From Flavobacterium sp. A45 (lineage in GTDB: Bacteria > Bacteroidota > Bacteroidia > Flavobacteriales > Flavobacteriaceae), in assembly GCF_002001005.1 (NCBI RefSeq), contig NZ_MUNX01000071.1:48060-112059 (forward strand): 64,000 nt of DNA. Direction: 5' to 3'. A program made the position numbers and the translations under genes. Below are positions 19,257 to 27,898 of the stretch, in pieces. The notes beneath the pieces are model-generated. The model was given only the letters and a program-made list of their open reading frames with translations, searched no databases and was not told where the DNA came from. The stretch's first letter is position 1; each line of letters starts with the position of its first letter.

Positions 19257-20327
19257 TTATTCAATACTAATTTTAGTTTCCAGATAATTTTCAAAAGGTT
19301 TAATTGCTTCAAAAAGAGTATTTCTTTTAGTTTCATCCAAAGCAGAAAAAAACTGAGTTTCTATTTTTGCATGATCTTTTTTGATGGTTCGCTTCCAAAT
19401 TCCGATGACTTTACCATTTTCGAGAATAACGGGTTTAAAAATGCCATTATTAGTAAATGCTTTAGACTGATGTTCCAATATAATAGATGCCTCACGATTT
19501 TTATACGAAATCAAAATCTCATCAAAGGCAGGCAGAAAATGTAAGCTTTCGCGAAAGTTGTCTTCGTCAGAAAAATCGGCTCCAAACCAATACTTCTGAT
19601 TATCAATTTCAACCGAGTTCAGTTCCGATTCTATTGAATTAATCACCAATTTAGCCGTAGTTGGCGGAAAACCAGACCACCATGAAAAGTCGTGCAAAGT
19701 AGCTGGACCGTGGCTTTCGAAATAACGTTTGGCTAATTTAGCCAATGCTTCTTCTTTTGTAAAAGTTGTTTTGGGTTTTTCAACACGTTCTTCGAGTAAA
19801 GCGTATGTAATTTGTTTGCCTTTCATCTTGCCGTTACACACAACACCTTCTAATTCTGCATTCATCATTATTATAACGGGAGACAAGTCACCTGAAGCCT
19901 TTTTGATATTAAGCTCCTGCATTATTTCGTCCCGTGTTAAATGATTGTTTCCAGTTAGTAGTTTTTCGATGGACGAATTAACTTGATCCAGTTTCTTTTC
20001 ATCATAGCCGTGTTGTCTGGCTGATGAAGTAAAAAGACGTTTAACTTGTGGTCTGGAAACATCCAGCATCCAATAAATATCATCCGCAGCAACAAAATGC
20101 CAAGTTGGCCTAAGGATATGAGTCCGGATAATTTTACCAGAATTAATAGCTTCTTCAATTTCTTTTTCCGTCGCATTACAACGGGAACCAATTGCCCATT
20201 TTGCCATCGAGTAATCCTGCGCCTGTATAGCCCCTAAATGCTTTACTATTTCTTGTGGCGAGTTAGAATTTGTTTTAAAAAGCTTTTGTGAAGCAAGTCT
20301 ATAATTTGCAATTTCCTCATGTCTCAT
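19257..20327 (-). CDS. Winged-helix DNA glycosylase of the AlkZ-like (HTH_42) family
   Basis: 356 residues, a normal length for this family. Near the N-terminus is the catalytic motif Q35-A-Q37 (LGAIQAQDYSMAKWAIGSR); the QxQ form is that of AlkZ, whereas E. coli YcaQ has QxD. RTHILRPTWHFVAADD, another conserved family segment, follows near residue 70-85. AlkZ and relatives excise bulky or cross-linked alkyl purines. It ends the group ogt - exonuclease - this gene on the same strand and lies 12 bases after the exonuclease gene. The glycosylase activity is inferred from the motif. Confidence 0.82.
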   Translation of the reverse strand: MRHEEIANYRLASQKLFKTNSNSPQEIVKHLGAIQAQDYSMAKWAIGSRCNATEKEIEEAINSGKIIRTHILRPTWHFVAADDIYWMLDVSRPQVKRLFTSSARQHGYDEKKLDQVNSSIEKLLTGNNHLTRDEIMQELNIKKASGDLSPVIIMMNAELEGVVCNGKMKGKQITYALLEERVEKPKTTFTKEEALAKLAKRYFESHGPATLHDFSWWSGFPPTTAKLVINSIESELNSVEIDNQKYWFGADFSDEDNFRESLHFLPAFDEILISYKNREASIILEHQSKAFTNNGIFKPVILENGKVIGIWKRTIKKDHAKIETQFFSALDETKRNTLFEAIKPFENYLETKISIE

Positions 20328-20339
20328 TTCAAAAATAAA

Positions 20340-21053
20340 TTACACATGAATAATTTCTTCTTCGATCAATAAATCTTCTCGTCTCAGTCTCAGAAAGATC
20401 TGAGCGACTGCAATCGTATCTTTTTCACAATAGGTGACTATTCGGTCAATATCTTTGTCAACATAAAAGACATGACCTACCTGACTACCATCGATATCGC
20501 CTTTTGGCGATGGGATTCCGAGTACTTTACACATTAATTTCAAGGAAGTGAAATGTTTGTAATCGCCAAATTTCCACAACTCTAAAGTATCCAAATGTGC
20601 AATTTCCCAAGGTTTTTTACCAAATAAATTCAGTTTGTCAGGAATTGGAATCTGGTTAATAATCATTCGTCGTGCAAGGAAAGGAATGTCAAATTCTTTG
20701 GCATTGTGCCCGCACAAAACATGCTGTGGTCCATTGAAATGATTGTTCAGCAGATTATTGAAATCTTTCAAAAGTTTAGGCTCTTCACCAAAAAAAGAAG
20801 TCACTCTAAAATTTCGAATATCTCCTTTGATGACAAAATAACCCACCGAAATACAGACAATTTTCCCAAACTCCGCCCAAATTCCGGCGCGGTCGTAAAA
20901 TTCCTCACCAGAGAACTCGTTTTTACGCTGGTATTGGGTTTTGAGTTCCCAAAGGATTTTCATTTCGTCATCCAAAGAATTGAAATCAGCTGTTTCCGGA
21001 ACGGTTTCAATGTCAAGAAAGAGGATATTATTAAGGTTTATTTTTTCAATCAT
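20340..21053 (-). CDS. PolB-like 3'-5' exonuclease (DnaQ fold)
   Basis: 237-residue stand-alone exonuclease of the DEDD superfamily (PF10108-like, 'predicted PolB-like'). ExoI: D14 and E16 in LFLDIETVPE. ExoII: D122 in GHNAKEFDIPF. ExoIII: D211 in TYCEKDTIAV. All four acidic metal ligands are present. There is no polymerase domain. The AlkZ-like glycosylase follows directly, so a role in repair is plausible but not shown. Confidence 0.88.
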   Translation of the reverse strand: MIEKINLNNILFLDIETVPETADFNSLDDEMKILWELKTQYQRKNEFSGEEFYDRAGIWAEFGKIVCISVGYFVIKGDIRNFRVTSFFGEEPKLLKDFNNLLNNHFNGPQHVLCGHNAKEFDIPFLARRMIINQIPIPDKLNLFGKKPWEIAHLDTLELWKFGDYKHFTSLKLMCKVLGIPSPKGDIDGSQVGHVFYVDKDIDRIVTYCEKDTIAVAQIFLRLRREDLLIEEEIIHV

Positions 21054-21067
21054 ATAAAGTTATTTTG

Positions 21068-21184
21068 GACACGAATTGCACGAATTAGCACAAATTAAAT
21101 AGTGCAAAAAATTACACAAACTCAGAATAATTTAATTTTATAAATCTATAAAATTAATTTGTGAAAATTCGTGCAATTCGTGTC
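21068..21184. repeat. Long inverted repeat between ogt and the exonuclease gene
   Basis: Outer arms of 31 bases (21068-21098 and 21154-21184) match at 29 positions. Inside is a second hairpin, AATTTTATA...TATAAAATT. The arm contains ACGAATTGCACGAATTAGC, which recurs with one change in the hairpin after trpS at 43.1 kb. It fills the intergenic gap and is probably one of the dispersed repeats common in Flavobacterium. Confidence 0.8.
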
Positions 21185-21191
21185 TATTTAC

Positions 21192-21662
21192 TTAGAACAA
21201 ACTTTGCTGTGTTGTTGGATTTTCGTGTTCCAACAACCATTTTTTTCGCCATAATCCTCCGGCATAACCCGTAAGTGAGCCGTCTGTTCCAATGACTCTG
21301 TGACAAGGCACAACAATCCAAAGCGGGTTTTTCCCATTGGCAGAAGCTACGGCACGTATCGCTTTAACATCTCCTAAAACTTTTGATTGTTCAAGATACG
21401 TTCTGGTTTTGCCGTATGGAATTTCCAATAAAGCTTTCCAAACTTTTTGTTGGAATTCTGTTCCCTTTGGGTTGAGTTTGAAATCAAAATCAGTTCGTTT
21501 ACCCTCAAAATAATCATTGAGCTGTGAAACTGCTTCTTGTAAAACAGTTGGAATTTCTTCTGAAACAATTCCTTCATCGGAAACTGAAATTACAGACACA
21601 CCATTTTCATCGCCTATAATTGTGGTGATTCCCAAGGGTGTTTTGATGTAAGCTGTTTCCAT
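21192..21662 (-). CDS. ogt: Methylated-DNA-[protein]-cysteine S-methyltransferase
   Basis: 156-residue suicide repair enzyme that takes O6-alkyl groups from guanine. Active-site motif is IVVPCHRVIG with acceptor C120. The helix-turn-helix segment KTRTYLEQSKVLGDVKAIRAVASANGKN binds DNA. I start at METAYIKTPLG; an upstream in-frame codon would add eight residues that do not fit the family. It leads a run of three repair-type genes on this strand. Confidence 0.95.
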   Translation of the reverse strand: METAYIKTPLGITTIIGDENGVSVISVSDEGIVSEEIPTVLQEAVSQLNDYFEGKRTDFDFKLNPKGTEFQQKVWKALLEIPYGKTRTYLEQSKVLGDVKAIRAVASANGKNPLWIVVPCHRVIGTDGSLTGYAGGLWRKKWLLEHENPTTQQSLF

Positions 21663-21671
21663 AATTTTGAA

Positions 21672-21718
21672 TAGATTTAAACGCAAAGTTCACAAAGTTA
21701 TCGCAAAGTTCGCAAAGA
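21672..21718. repeat. Short repeat CGCAAAGTTnnCAAAG
   Basis: Two or three nearly identical units, CGCAAAGTTCACAAAG, then CGCAAAGTTCGCAAAG, directly upstream of ogt. A related word occurs in the large hairpin near 39.9 kb. Probably mobile or decaying intergenic repeat. Confidence 0.55.
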
Positions 21719-21773
21719 ATTTAGAAAGGATGAAAATAAAAAAACCACTCGTTTACACAAATGGTTCTTGTTT

Positions 21774-21860
21774 TTTAGCCCCGATGGAAACGGCATCCTC
21801 TTGTGGTCTCGTTTTTTTACGAGACCACAAGAGATATAGTGGACAGCGGGATTAGCTTCT
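21774..21860 (+). repeat. Interspersed palindromic element, copy 1
   Basis: Left flank TTTAGCCCCGATGGAAACGG, then CATCC, a central perfect hairpin (TCTTGTGGTCTCGT arm, T-rich loop, complement), then right flank GATATAGTGGACAGCGGGA and GCTTCTAAAAA. Same flanks as the copy at 16.5 kb, different hairpin. It lies just past the end of the ten-gene heme operon and may also stop that transcript. Confidence 0.85.
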
Positions 21861-21868
21861 AAAAATTA

Positions 21869-22252
21869 TTATTTCAGATTCGAATAAATATAAGCCTCGA
21901 CAGCTTTTAGTTCTTCCTCAGTAAAGGTTTTTGTAATCTCTAAATTGGCTTGCATTACTGCAAATTGGCTTGGATCAACAATGGCTTCGCCTTCGCCTTT
22001 AAGGAAATTAACCATATTTCCGTTTTTGTCTTTATAGATTTTGGCAATTTCCTTAATACTTGGTCCAACCACTTTTTGATCTACTTGATGACAAGCGACA
22101 CAGTTTCCTTTTCCTTCGAAAATTTCTTTTCCTAATGCTTTTGGTGTTTGAACTTCAGTGGCAGCTTCTGCTGGTTTTCCGAATGGTTCTTGGCTTTCTT
22201 TCTTACAGGATAACGCAAAAACAGCTATTACGATAAGTACTAATTTTTTCAT
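21869..22252 (-). CDS. Mono-heme cytochrome c lipoprotein
   Basis: 127 residues. Lipobox ALSC gives the lipid cysteine at C16. The heme-binding motif C51-V-A-C54-H55 is followed by a class I cytochrome c domain with a methionine-bearing segment (QFAVMQANL) for the sixth ligand. It should carry electrons in the periplasm. I use the ATG; a TTG two codons earlier also exists. Last gene of the hem operon, 6 bases after hemB, so heme supply and a heme protein are made together. Confidence 0.9.
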   Translation of the reverse strand: MKKLVLIVIAVFALSCKKESQEPFGKPAEAATEVQTPKALGKEIFEGKGNCVACHQVDQKVVGPSIKEIAKIYKDKNGNMVNFLKGEGEAIVDPSQFAVMQANLEITKTFTEEELKAVEAYIYSNLK

Positions 22253-22258
22253 ATTCAA

Positions 22259-23257
22259 CTATTTTTGATTTAAAAGAATCGCTGCTTCTTTAGCAAAATA
22301 AGTTGAAATCAAACTCGCTCCCGCTCTCTTGATACACATTAATTGCTCCATCATTATTTTGTCGTTGTCCAACCAGCCTCTTTCGGCGGCCGCTTTGATC
22401 ATCGCATATTCACCCGAAACGTGAAAAACTGTTACTGGAACATTCACAGCATTTTTGACTTCGCGAACGATATCCAAATACGCAATTCCTGGTTTTACCA
22501 TCACCATATCGGCTCCTTCTTCTACATCAGATAAAGCTTCTTTGATGGCTTCAATGCGATTAGCATAGTCCATTTGGTATGTTTTTTTGTCTTTTGGAAC
22601 CGCAACATCAGCTTCTCTTGGTGCACTGTCCAAAGCATCACGGAAAGGCCCGTAAAAAGCCGAAGCATACTTCGCCGAATAACTCATAATCCCAACGTGG
22701 TGGAATCCTGCGGCGTCCAATCCTTCGCGCAAACGCAAAACGCGTCCGTCCATCATATCGGATGGCGCGACAAAATCGGCTCCGGCCTCAGCGTGAGAGA
22801 CAGCCATTTTTACCAAAGCGGCAACTGTAGAGTCGTTTTCTACATCGCCATTGGCAATAATTCCGTCGTGACCATAAATAGAATAGGGATCCAAAGCTAC
22901 ATCCGGCATCACAATCATCTCTGGACAAGCCGATTTGATCGCACGGATAGCCTGTTGCATCAATCCGTTTGGATTCCAAGCTTCTTTTCCAGTATTGTCT
23001 TTTAGGTCTTCGCTTACTTTTACGTAAATATTGACTGCACGAATTCCCAACGCATAGATTTCTTTAACCTCAGCTACCGTCAAATCAATCGAACGGCGGA
23101 AAATTCCCGGCATAGATGGTATTTCGACATTTACGTTTTCACCTTCGGCGATAAACATAGGAAACATAAAATCAGTTGGGCTTAAAGTGGTTTCACGAAC
23201 CAAAGAACGGATGGATTCATTAACTCTTAAACGGCGATTTCTGTGTAATGGAAACAT
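22259..23257 (-). CDS. hemB: Porphobilinogen synthase (delta-aminolevulinate dehydratase), Mg type
   Basis: 332 residues; condenses two 5-aminolevulinate to porphobilinogen in the cytoplasm. Schiff-base lysines K196 (SYSAKYASAFYGPFR) and K255 (VMVKPGIAYLDI). The zinc-site cysteines of the Zn-type enzyme (CxC...C) are replaced by A121, D123 and D131 in VALDPYSIYGHDG, so it is the magnesium-responsive type. Second last in the heme operon, after the DUF4421 gene. Confidence 0.96.
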   Translation of the reverse strand: MFPLHRNRRLRVNESIRSLVRETTLSPTDFMFPMFIAEGENVNVEIPSMPGIFRRSIDLTVAEVKEIYALGIRAVNIYVKVSEDLKDNTGKEAWNPNGLMQQAIRAIKSACPEMIVMPDVALDPYSIYGHDGIIANGDVENDSTVAALVKMAVSHAEAGADFVAPSDMMDGRVLRLREGLDAAGFHHVGIMSYSAKYASAFYGPFRDALDSAPREADVAVPKDKKTYQMDYANRIEAIKEALSDVEEGADMVMVKPGIAYLDIVREVKNAVNVPVTVFHVSGEYAMIKAAAERGWLDNDKIMMEQLMCIKRAGASLISTYFAKEAAILLNQK

Positions 23258-23289
23258 ATTTTTTTAATTTTTAGATTGTAGATTTTATA

Positions 23290-24234
23290 TTAAAGTCCTG
23301 TTTTCTGATGAATAGTTTCAAATGCCTCTTTTACTTTTTTGGGAGGATCAAAACGATATCCTACAGCAATATTTAAACTCGAAACATTATCATTCAATTG
23401 CACTCTTGTGTCGCTGTCTTGCGCAAATGCAATATAATTTATGTTAATAAATGAAAAAAACGAATCGGTATTGTAACCCAGCTTTAAACTCCCACTGGAA
23501 TTATAAATACCCGAAACATCACCATCCATATCACTAATTCCTCCTCCTATTCCAAGCCCTGCCGACAGCAAAACCCGGTTATTAATCACAAAATTATAAT
23601 AATAAGACGGAGATAATGTCATTTCAAAGAGGTCACTTTCTGGATTTGGACTTCCGTCATTCAAATCAAGATTGGTATAAAAGAATGAAAAACTTGGAAT
23701 AAAACTGCCCGAACTTTTGGTTTGCCATTCTTTTTGATTCGCTATTGTTTTAAAAGAAAAATTGGGATTCAAAATATATGATGTAACTCCTCCGATTTTA
23801 GTTGTTCTCAAATCTGGCAAAGGAACTGTTGTTGCTCCCTCGCTCACATAAAATCCTGTTTGATTGATAAAACTAAGCGTTTGCATCCATTTTTTATGAA
23901 TAAATCGCGTACTGAAATTAAATAGTTTTGAACCGTCATTGTCTTTATTGACATCAAAAAACTGAGGTGAAAATCCAAATGAAAAATCGGCTATTTTAAA
24001 TGAAACACTTGCCCCGATTTGTTCTCTACGATTCGGAATCAAGTCATAAATTTTTTTAGTCCCATCTGAATTCGGGCTAACAATTTGAAAATTATTGGAA
24101 ACATCCAAATAATACAAACTGGCAATCACTTTGTCATCATACGTTTTGAAATACGGATTGGAAGCTGTTTTTTCTTGGGCAAAACAGCCAAGAATACCGC
24201 CAATCAGTGTCAAACAAAACGTTTTTATAACCAT
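23290..24234 (-). CDS. DUF4421-like outer-membrane protein
   Basis: 314 residues with a signal peptide ending near CFAQ. Alternating strands, YDLIPNRREQIGASVSFK and NFSTRFIHKKWMQTLSFINQTGFYV, resemble DUF4421, a Bacteroidota outer-membrane barrel family of unknown role. Its start overlaps the hemF stop by 10 bases, so it is translated from the heme operon message. Why a surface barrel sits between hemF and hemB is unclear: it could export or sense porphyrin or heme, or merely be carried along. Confidence 0.7.
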   Translation of the reverse strand: MVIKTFCLTLIGGILGCFAQEKTASNPYFKTYDDKVIASLYYLDVSNNFQIVSPNSDGTKKIYDLIPNRREQIGASVSFKIADFSFGFSPQFFDVNKDNDGSKLFNFSTRFIHKKWMQTLSFINQTGFYVSEGATTVPLPDLRTTKIGGVTSYILNPNFSFKTIANQKEWQTKSSGSFIPSFSFFYTNLDLNDGSPNPESDLFEMTLSPSYYYNFVINNRVLLSAGLGIGGGISDMDGDVSGIYNSSGSLKLGYNTDSFFSFININYIAFAQDSDTRVQLNDNVSSLNIAVGYRFDPPKKVKEAFETIHQKTGL

Positions 24235-25127
24235 TCTTTCGGATTTTCAAGCGTTGTAATTAATTTCTCTTCATCACTTCCCGCTTCTGGATGATGATCA
24301 TAAACCCATTGCACGTTCGGCGGTAAACTCATCAGAATACTTTCTATCCTTCCGTTGGTTTTTAATCCAAATAAAGTGCCTTTATCGTGCACCAAGTTGA
24401 ATTCTACATAACGTCCTCTTCTTATTTCTTGCCACGTTCTATTTTCGGCAGTATATGGAAGGTTTTTTCTTCTTTCCACTATTGGAACGTAGGCTTCTAG
24501 GAAACTATTTCCAACTTCAGTAACAAAGTTAAACCAATTTTCCATTGACATTGTTTCTGTAGCTTTGCAATAATCGAAAAACAATCCACCAATTCCGCGG
24601 GCTTCGTTACGATGTGCGTTCCAAAAATAGGCATCACATTGCTTTTTATATTTTGGGTAAAACTCAGGATTGTGTTTGTCGCAAGCCGTTTTACAGGTTT
24701 GATGAAAATGAATGGCATCCTCTTCAAACAAATAATAAGGCGTTAAATCCTGTCCTCCACCAAACCATTGCTGAATCACGTTTCCGTTGTCATCGTACAT
24801 TTCGAAATAACGCCAATTCGCGTGAACCGTTGGTACCATTGGATTTTTTGGATGCAAAACCAAACTCAAACCGCAGGCAAAAAAATCAGCTTCACCTACA
24901 TTGAACAATTTTTGCATTGAATCTGGCAATTTTCCGTGTACTGCCGAAATGTTGACACCGCCTTTTTCGAAAACAGCTCCATTTTCGATTACGCGAGTAC
25001 GTCCTCCTCCGCCTTCAGGGCGTTCCCACAAGTCTTCACGAAATTTAGCTTGACCGTCAACGGCTTCTAATCCTGCAACGATTGTGTCTTGAAGGTTTTG
25101 TATGTATGAGAAAAATTTATCTTTCAT
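24225..25127 (-). CDS. hemF: Oxygen-dependent coproporphyrinogen III oxidase
   Basis: 300 residues; turns coproporphyrinogen III into protoporphyrinogen IX using O2. Family signatures GGGGRTRVIENGAVFEKGGVN, WFGGGQDLTPYY, ARGIGGLFFDY and RRGRYVEFNLVHDKGT are all seen in order. Full length. Use of HemF shows the operon is adapted to aerobic heme synthesis; an O2-independent HemN is not in the window. Its start overlaps the GNAT gene stop (ATGA). Confidence 0.97.
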   Translation of the reverse strand: MKDKFFSYIQNLQDTIVAGLEAVDGQAKFREDLWERPEGGGGRTRVIENGAVFEKGGVNISAVHGKLPDSMQKLFNVGEADFFACGLSLVLHPKNPMVPTVHANWRYFEMYDDNGNVIQQWFGGGQDLTPYYLFEEDAIHFHQTCKTACDKHNPEFYPKYKKQCDAYFWNAHRNEARGIGGLFFDYCKATETMSMENWFNFVTEVGNSFLEAYVPIVERRKNLPYTAENRTWQEIRRGRYVEFNLVHDKGTLFGLKTNGRIESILMSLPPNVQWVYDHHPEAGSDEEKLITTLENPKEWL

Positions 25128-25660
25128 TTTGTTAATTCATATAATTCCATATCTAATGGAAGTTCATTCGTTGGCGTGAACTCATCGATTAATGTTCTTT
25201 GCCAAATAAAACCATTATTTTCAGCCACTTTAATGCTTCCAAAATTAGTTTTGTGAGCAATAATTTGGAGAGTTTTTAATTCTAATTCATCGCAAGCAAA
25301 ACTTGAAAGAGCTTTAACTGCTTTAGAAATCATACCTTTCCCTTCAAAATCATTTCCAATACAATAGGCAAATTCACCAATTCTATTTGTCCAATCAATT
25401 TTTTTAATGATAATTAATCCAATGATTTTTTGAGTCTCGATTTCCCTAATTGCAAAAGTGAAATTTACTTTCTGTTGAATTTCTCTCTCTTTAATTTCAA
25501 TATATTCTACTGATTTTTCAAATGTCTCATTACTAGAAAGTGTAAGTGGGAAAAATTTACTTAATCGTTCCGTATTCTCAATAATAAACTGATGCAGCTG
25601 ATTGGCATCTGTCGGTTTCAATTTATCAATACAAACGTTTTCAATGATTATCATTTTCAT
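25124..25660 (-). CDS. GNAT acetyltransferase (RimJ/RimL type)
   Basis: 178 residues. Typical GNAT layout: N-terminal LKPTDANQLHQFIIEN, central IIGLIIIKKIDWTNRIGEFAYCIG, the acetyl-CoA loop NDFEGKGMISKAVKAL, and a last helix AENNGFIWQRTL. Substrate unknown; RimL-like members acetylate N-termini of proteins or small amines. Its start shares a base with the stop of the preceding gene (TAATG) and its stop overlaps hemF, so it is tightly embedded in the heme operon. Confidence 0.85.
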   Translation of the reverse strand: MKMIIIENVCIDKLKPTDANQLHQFIIENTERLSKFFPLTLSSNETFEKSVEYIEIKEREIQQKVNFTFAIREIETQKIIGLIIIKKIDWTNRIGEFAYCIGNDFEGKGMISKAVKALSSFACDELELKTLQIIAHKTNFGSIKVAENNGFIWQRTLIDEFTPTNELPLDMELYELTK

Positions 25661-26040
25661 TATAAATTGGCCTTCGCGGAAGCTATTTTATTAAAAATCC
25701 CAAACGAAAAGACTTTGCTTTCCTGCTGGATATAATTGTAAATCGCAATGGCTTTTTGTGAAAAATCAAACTGACTTTCTTTGGAAAAAGCGACCAAAAA
25801 ATCAGCGAATAACTCCAACTGATTCCAATCTAAATGAAGACGTTGCAAGTGGACTATCAATTCGGCCTCACTGAATTCATTAAGACTTTCGACATTCATC
25901 GCCAAGTCTTTCAATTCATTTTCTAAGTAAAGAAGGTCTTCCAAAATCCAAAACTTAGGCACATAAACCAATGACATCAGCTTTTTGAGCACGTTGTCAA
26001 TTCGGATACTTTCTTGGTCTCTTAAGCCTTTGTTTAGCAT
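25660..26040 (-). CDS. Hypothetical protein embedded in the heme operon
   Basis: 126 residues, mostly helical, no signal peptide or membrane span. No motif I recognise; leucine- and acid-rich (LEDLLYLENELKDLAMNVESLNEFSEAELIVHL). Located between hemE and a GNAT gene, separated from hemE by an inverted repeat and overlapping the GNAT start by one base. Cytoplasmic, soluble and probably conserved with the operon. A partner or regulator of the heme pathway is possible but not shown. Confidence 0.75.
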   Translation of the reverse strand: MLNKGLRDQESIRIDNVLKKLMSLVYVPKFWILEDLLYLENELKDLAMNVESLNEFSEAELIVHLQRLHLDWNQLELFADFLVAFSKESQFDFSQKAIAIYNYIQQESKVFSFGIFNKIASAKANL

Positions 26041-26048
26041 TTTTTATT

Positions 26049-26122
26049 GATTGTTGGTTGATACCTGTTAGTTGATAGCCCAAGGATTCTCCAAACAACT
26101 ATCAACTAACAACTGTCAACTA
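26049..26122. repeat. Inverted repeat between hemE and the hypothetical gene
   Basis: Perfect 12-base arms GTTAGTTGATAG (26067-26078) and CTATCAACTAAC (26099-26110), extended by related words GGTTGATA and TGTCAACTA. It lies inside the heme operon and has no T run, so it is more likely a dispersed repeat than a terminator; it could still affect mRNA stability. Confidence 0.7.
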
Positions 26123-27148
26123 TTAGTTCCCGTATTCCTTCACAGCATCAATAAATGCTTTGGCGTGATCTACAGGGATATTTGGTAAAATTCCGTGGCC
26201 TAAGTTCACAATGTATTTGTCTTTCCCGAATTCGTCGATCATTTCGTGAACCATTTTCTTGATCGTAGGAATTGGCGAAAGCAATCTTGAAGGATCAAAA
26301 TTCCCTTGTAAAGTTATATTTCCACCAGATAAATAACGAGCATTTCTAGCTGAACAAGTCCAATCTACTCCAAGAGCCGAAGCTTTACTTTTCCCCATAT
26401 CGTTCAATGCAAACCAACATCCTTTTCCGAAAACAATAACTGGAGTTACCTCAGCCAATGCTTCGATGATTTGGTTGATGTATTTCCAAGAGAATTCTTG
26501 GTAATCCACTGGCGAAAGCATTCCTCCCCAAGAATCAAAAATCTGAACGGCATTTACTCCCGATTTTACTTTTTCTTTTAGGTATAAAATAGTCGTATCG
26601 GTGATTTTTTGCAATAAAGTGTGCGCCGCCACTGGGTTTGAAAAACAAAATCCTTTAGCAGTATCAAAACTTTTAGAACCTTTTCCTTCAACAGCATAAC
26701 AGAAAATTGTCCACGGAGAACCTGCGAAACCAATTAACGGTACCTCATCATTCAACATCTCTTTGGTTAATTTGATAGCATCAAAAACGTAACCTAAAGT
26801 TTCATTTACATCCGGTACATAAACTTGGTTTACTTGTTCCATAGTACGAATAGGATTTGGAATAATTGGCCCCAAATTGTCTTTCAATTCTACGTGAATC
26901 CCCATAGCTCTTGGCACTACTAAAATATCCGAGAACAAAATAGCGGCATCCGGAGCAATTCTGCGGATTGGTTGTACCGTGATTTCAGCTGCTAATTCTG
27001 GAGTTTCGCAACGGGTGAAAAAATCGTATTTGTCACGCAAAGCTCTAAATTCCGGTAAATATCTTCCGGCTTGACGCATCATCCAAACTGGTGGGCGTTG
27101 TACTGTTTCTCCTTTTAAAGCTTTTAAAAATAGGTCGTTCTTTATCAT
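26123..27148 (-). CDS. hemE: Uroporphyrinogen decarboxylase
   Basis: 341 residues; removes four carboxyl groups from uroporphyrinogen III to give coproporphyrinogen III. The N-terminal motif [20 protein letters not shown] carries the substrate-binding Arg pair; [12 protein letters not shown] and the C-terminal [11 protein letters not shown] are the other family signatures. Full length, cytoplasmic. It follows hemD after a short gap that holds a G/C-rich repeat. Confidence 0.97.
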   Translation of the reverse strand: MIKNDLFLKALKGETVQRPPVWMMRQAGRYLPEFRALRDKYDFFTRCETPELAAEITVQPIRRIAPDAAILFSDILVVPRAMGIHVELKDNLGPIIPNPIRTMEQVNQVYVPDVNETLGYVFDAIKLTKEMLNDEVPLIGFAGSPWTIFCYAVEGKGSKSFDTAKGFCFSNPVAAHTLLQKITDTTILYLKEKVKSGVNAVQIFDSWGGMLSPVDYQEFSWKYINQIIEALAEVTPVIVFGKGCWFALNDMGKSKASALGVDWTCSARNARYLSGGNITLQGNFDPSRLLSPIPTIKKMVHEMIDEFGKDKYIVNLGHGILPNIPVDHAKAFIDAVKEYGN

Positions 27149-27165
27149 TTTTTATTCTTTTTTTA

Positions 27166-27193
27166 AATTCCCCCTTCGGGGGTTAGGGGGATT
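27166..27193. repeat. G/C-rich hairpin repeat between hemD and hemE
   Basis: CCCCCTTCGGGGG hairpin followed by TTAGGGGGATT, very G/C-rich against an AT-rich background. It overlaps the hemD stop. Similar words are common in Flavobacterium intergenic DNA; only one copy is seen here. Confidence 0.65.
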
Positions 27194-27854
27194 ACTTATA
27201 TTCTGCTATTACATCCTCAATTACGTCTTCAACGCTGGGCTGGTCTGCAACAATAATGTTTTTTGTTATTTTATCTAAAGCCTCTGCAGTAGTTTCGCCT
27301 ATGCAAAAACAGATTTCTTTCTTTATAACATTGTTTTTCAAATAACTTTCTACGCCTGATGGGCTGAAAAACAAAATTGCATCGATTTTCTCCTTAATCT
27401 TTATCGGAGTCAATAGCGTTTCATAAACCTGAATCTCATTGAATTTTATCCCTGCTGCTGCCAAAGCTTTTGGTAATGTTTCTTTACGAAGATTTCCACT
27501 AAAAAAAGTATAGCTTTCTTGGCTATAAATCAAAGTGATAATCTCGGCTAAGTCGGCAGCATAACCAGTGTAGGCAACTACATTGAACCCAGCTTCGGAT
27601 AATAGAATTTTCGTTTTTAGTCCAACGCAAAAAACATTTTTGGTTTTCAAATTGTCTATATCTGAATTTTCTAAAACACTTTGTACCGCATTTTGACTGG
27701 TAAAAATCAAATTGTCGTTGATGGCATTGAGTTCGAATTCTTGCTTCTTAGTCGAAATGAAATCCTCTTCGAACACTTCAAAACCAGCACTTAGAAGTTC
27801 ACGTCGCTGAACATCCGACAGCGTTTTGGTAGATAATATAACTGTTTTACTCAT
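27192..27854 (-). CDS. hemD: Uroporphyrinogen-III synthase
   Basis: 220 residues; cyclises hydroxymethylbilane with inversion of ring D. HemD is poorly conserved, but FFSGNLRKETLPKALAAAGIKFNEIQVYET and LFFSPSGVESYLKNN are its usual landmarks, and the position between hemC and hemE settles it. I start at MSKTVILSTKTLSD; an ATG six codons earlier is also possible. Confidence 0.92.
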   Translation of the reverse strand: MSKTVILSTKTLSDVQRRELLSAGFEVFEEDFISTKKQEFELNAINDNLIFTSQNAVQSVLENSDIDNLKTKNVFCVGLKTKILLSEAGFNVVAYTGYAADLAEIITLIYSQESYTFFSGNLRKETLPKALAAAGIKFNEIQVYETLLTPIKIKEKIDAILFFSPSGVESYLKNNVIKKEICFCIGETTAEALDKITKNIIVADQPSVEDVIEDVIAEYK

Positions 27855-27898
27855 TTTTTGTTTTTGAATCATTCTGAAAAAGCCAAATCTTTCGTTTC

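Noticed and set aside
22574..23005. 143-codon frame antisense to hemB
   Set aside because: Lies wholly inside hemB and is rich in His, Ser and Arg as expected for a shadow frame.
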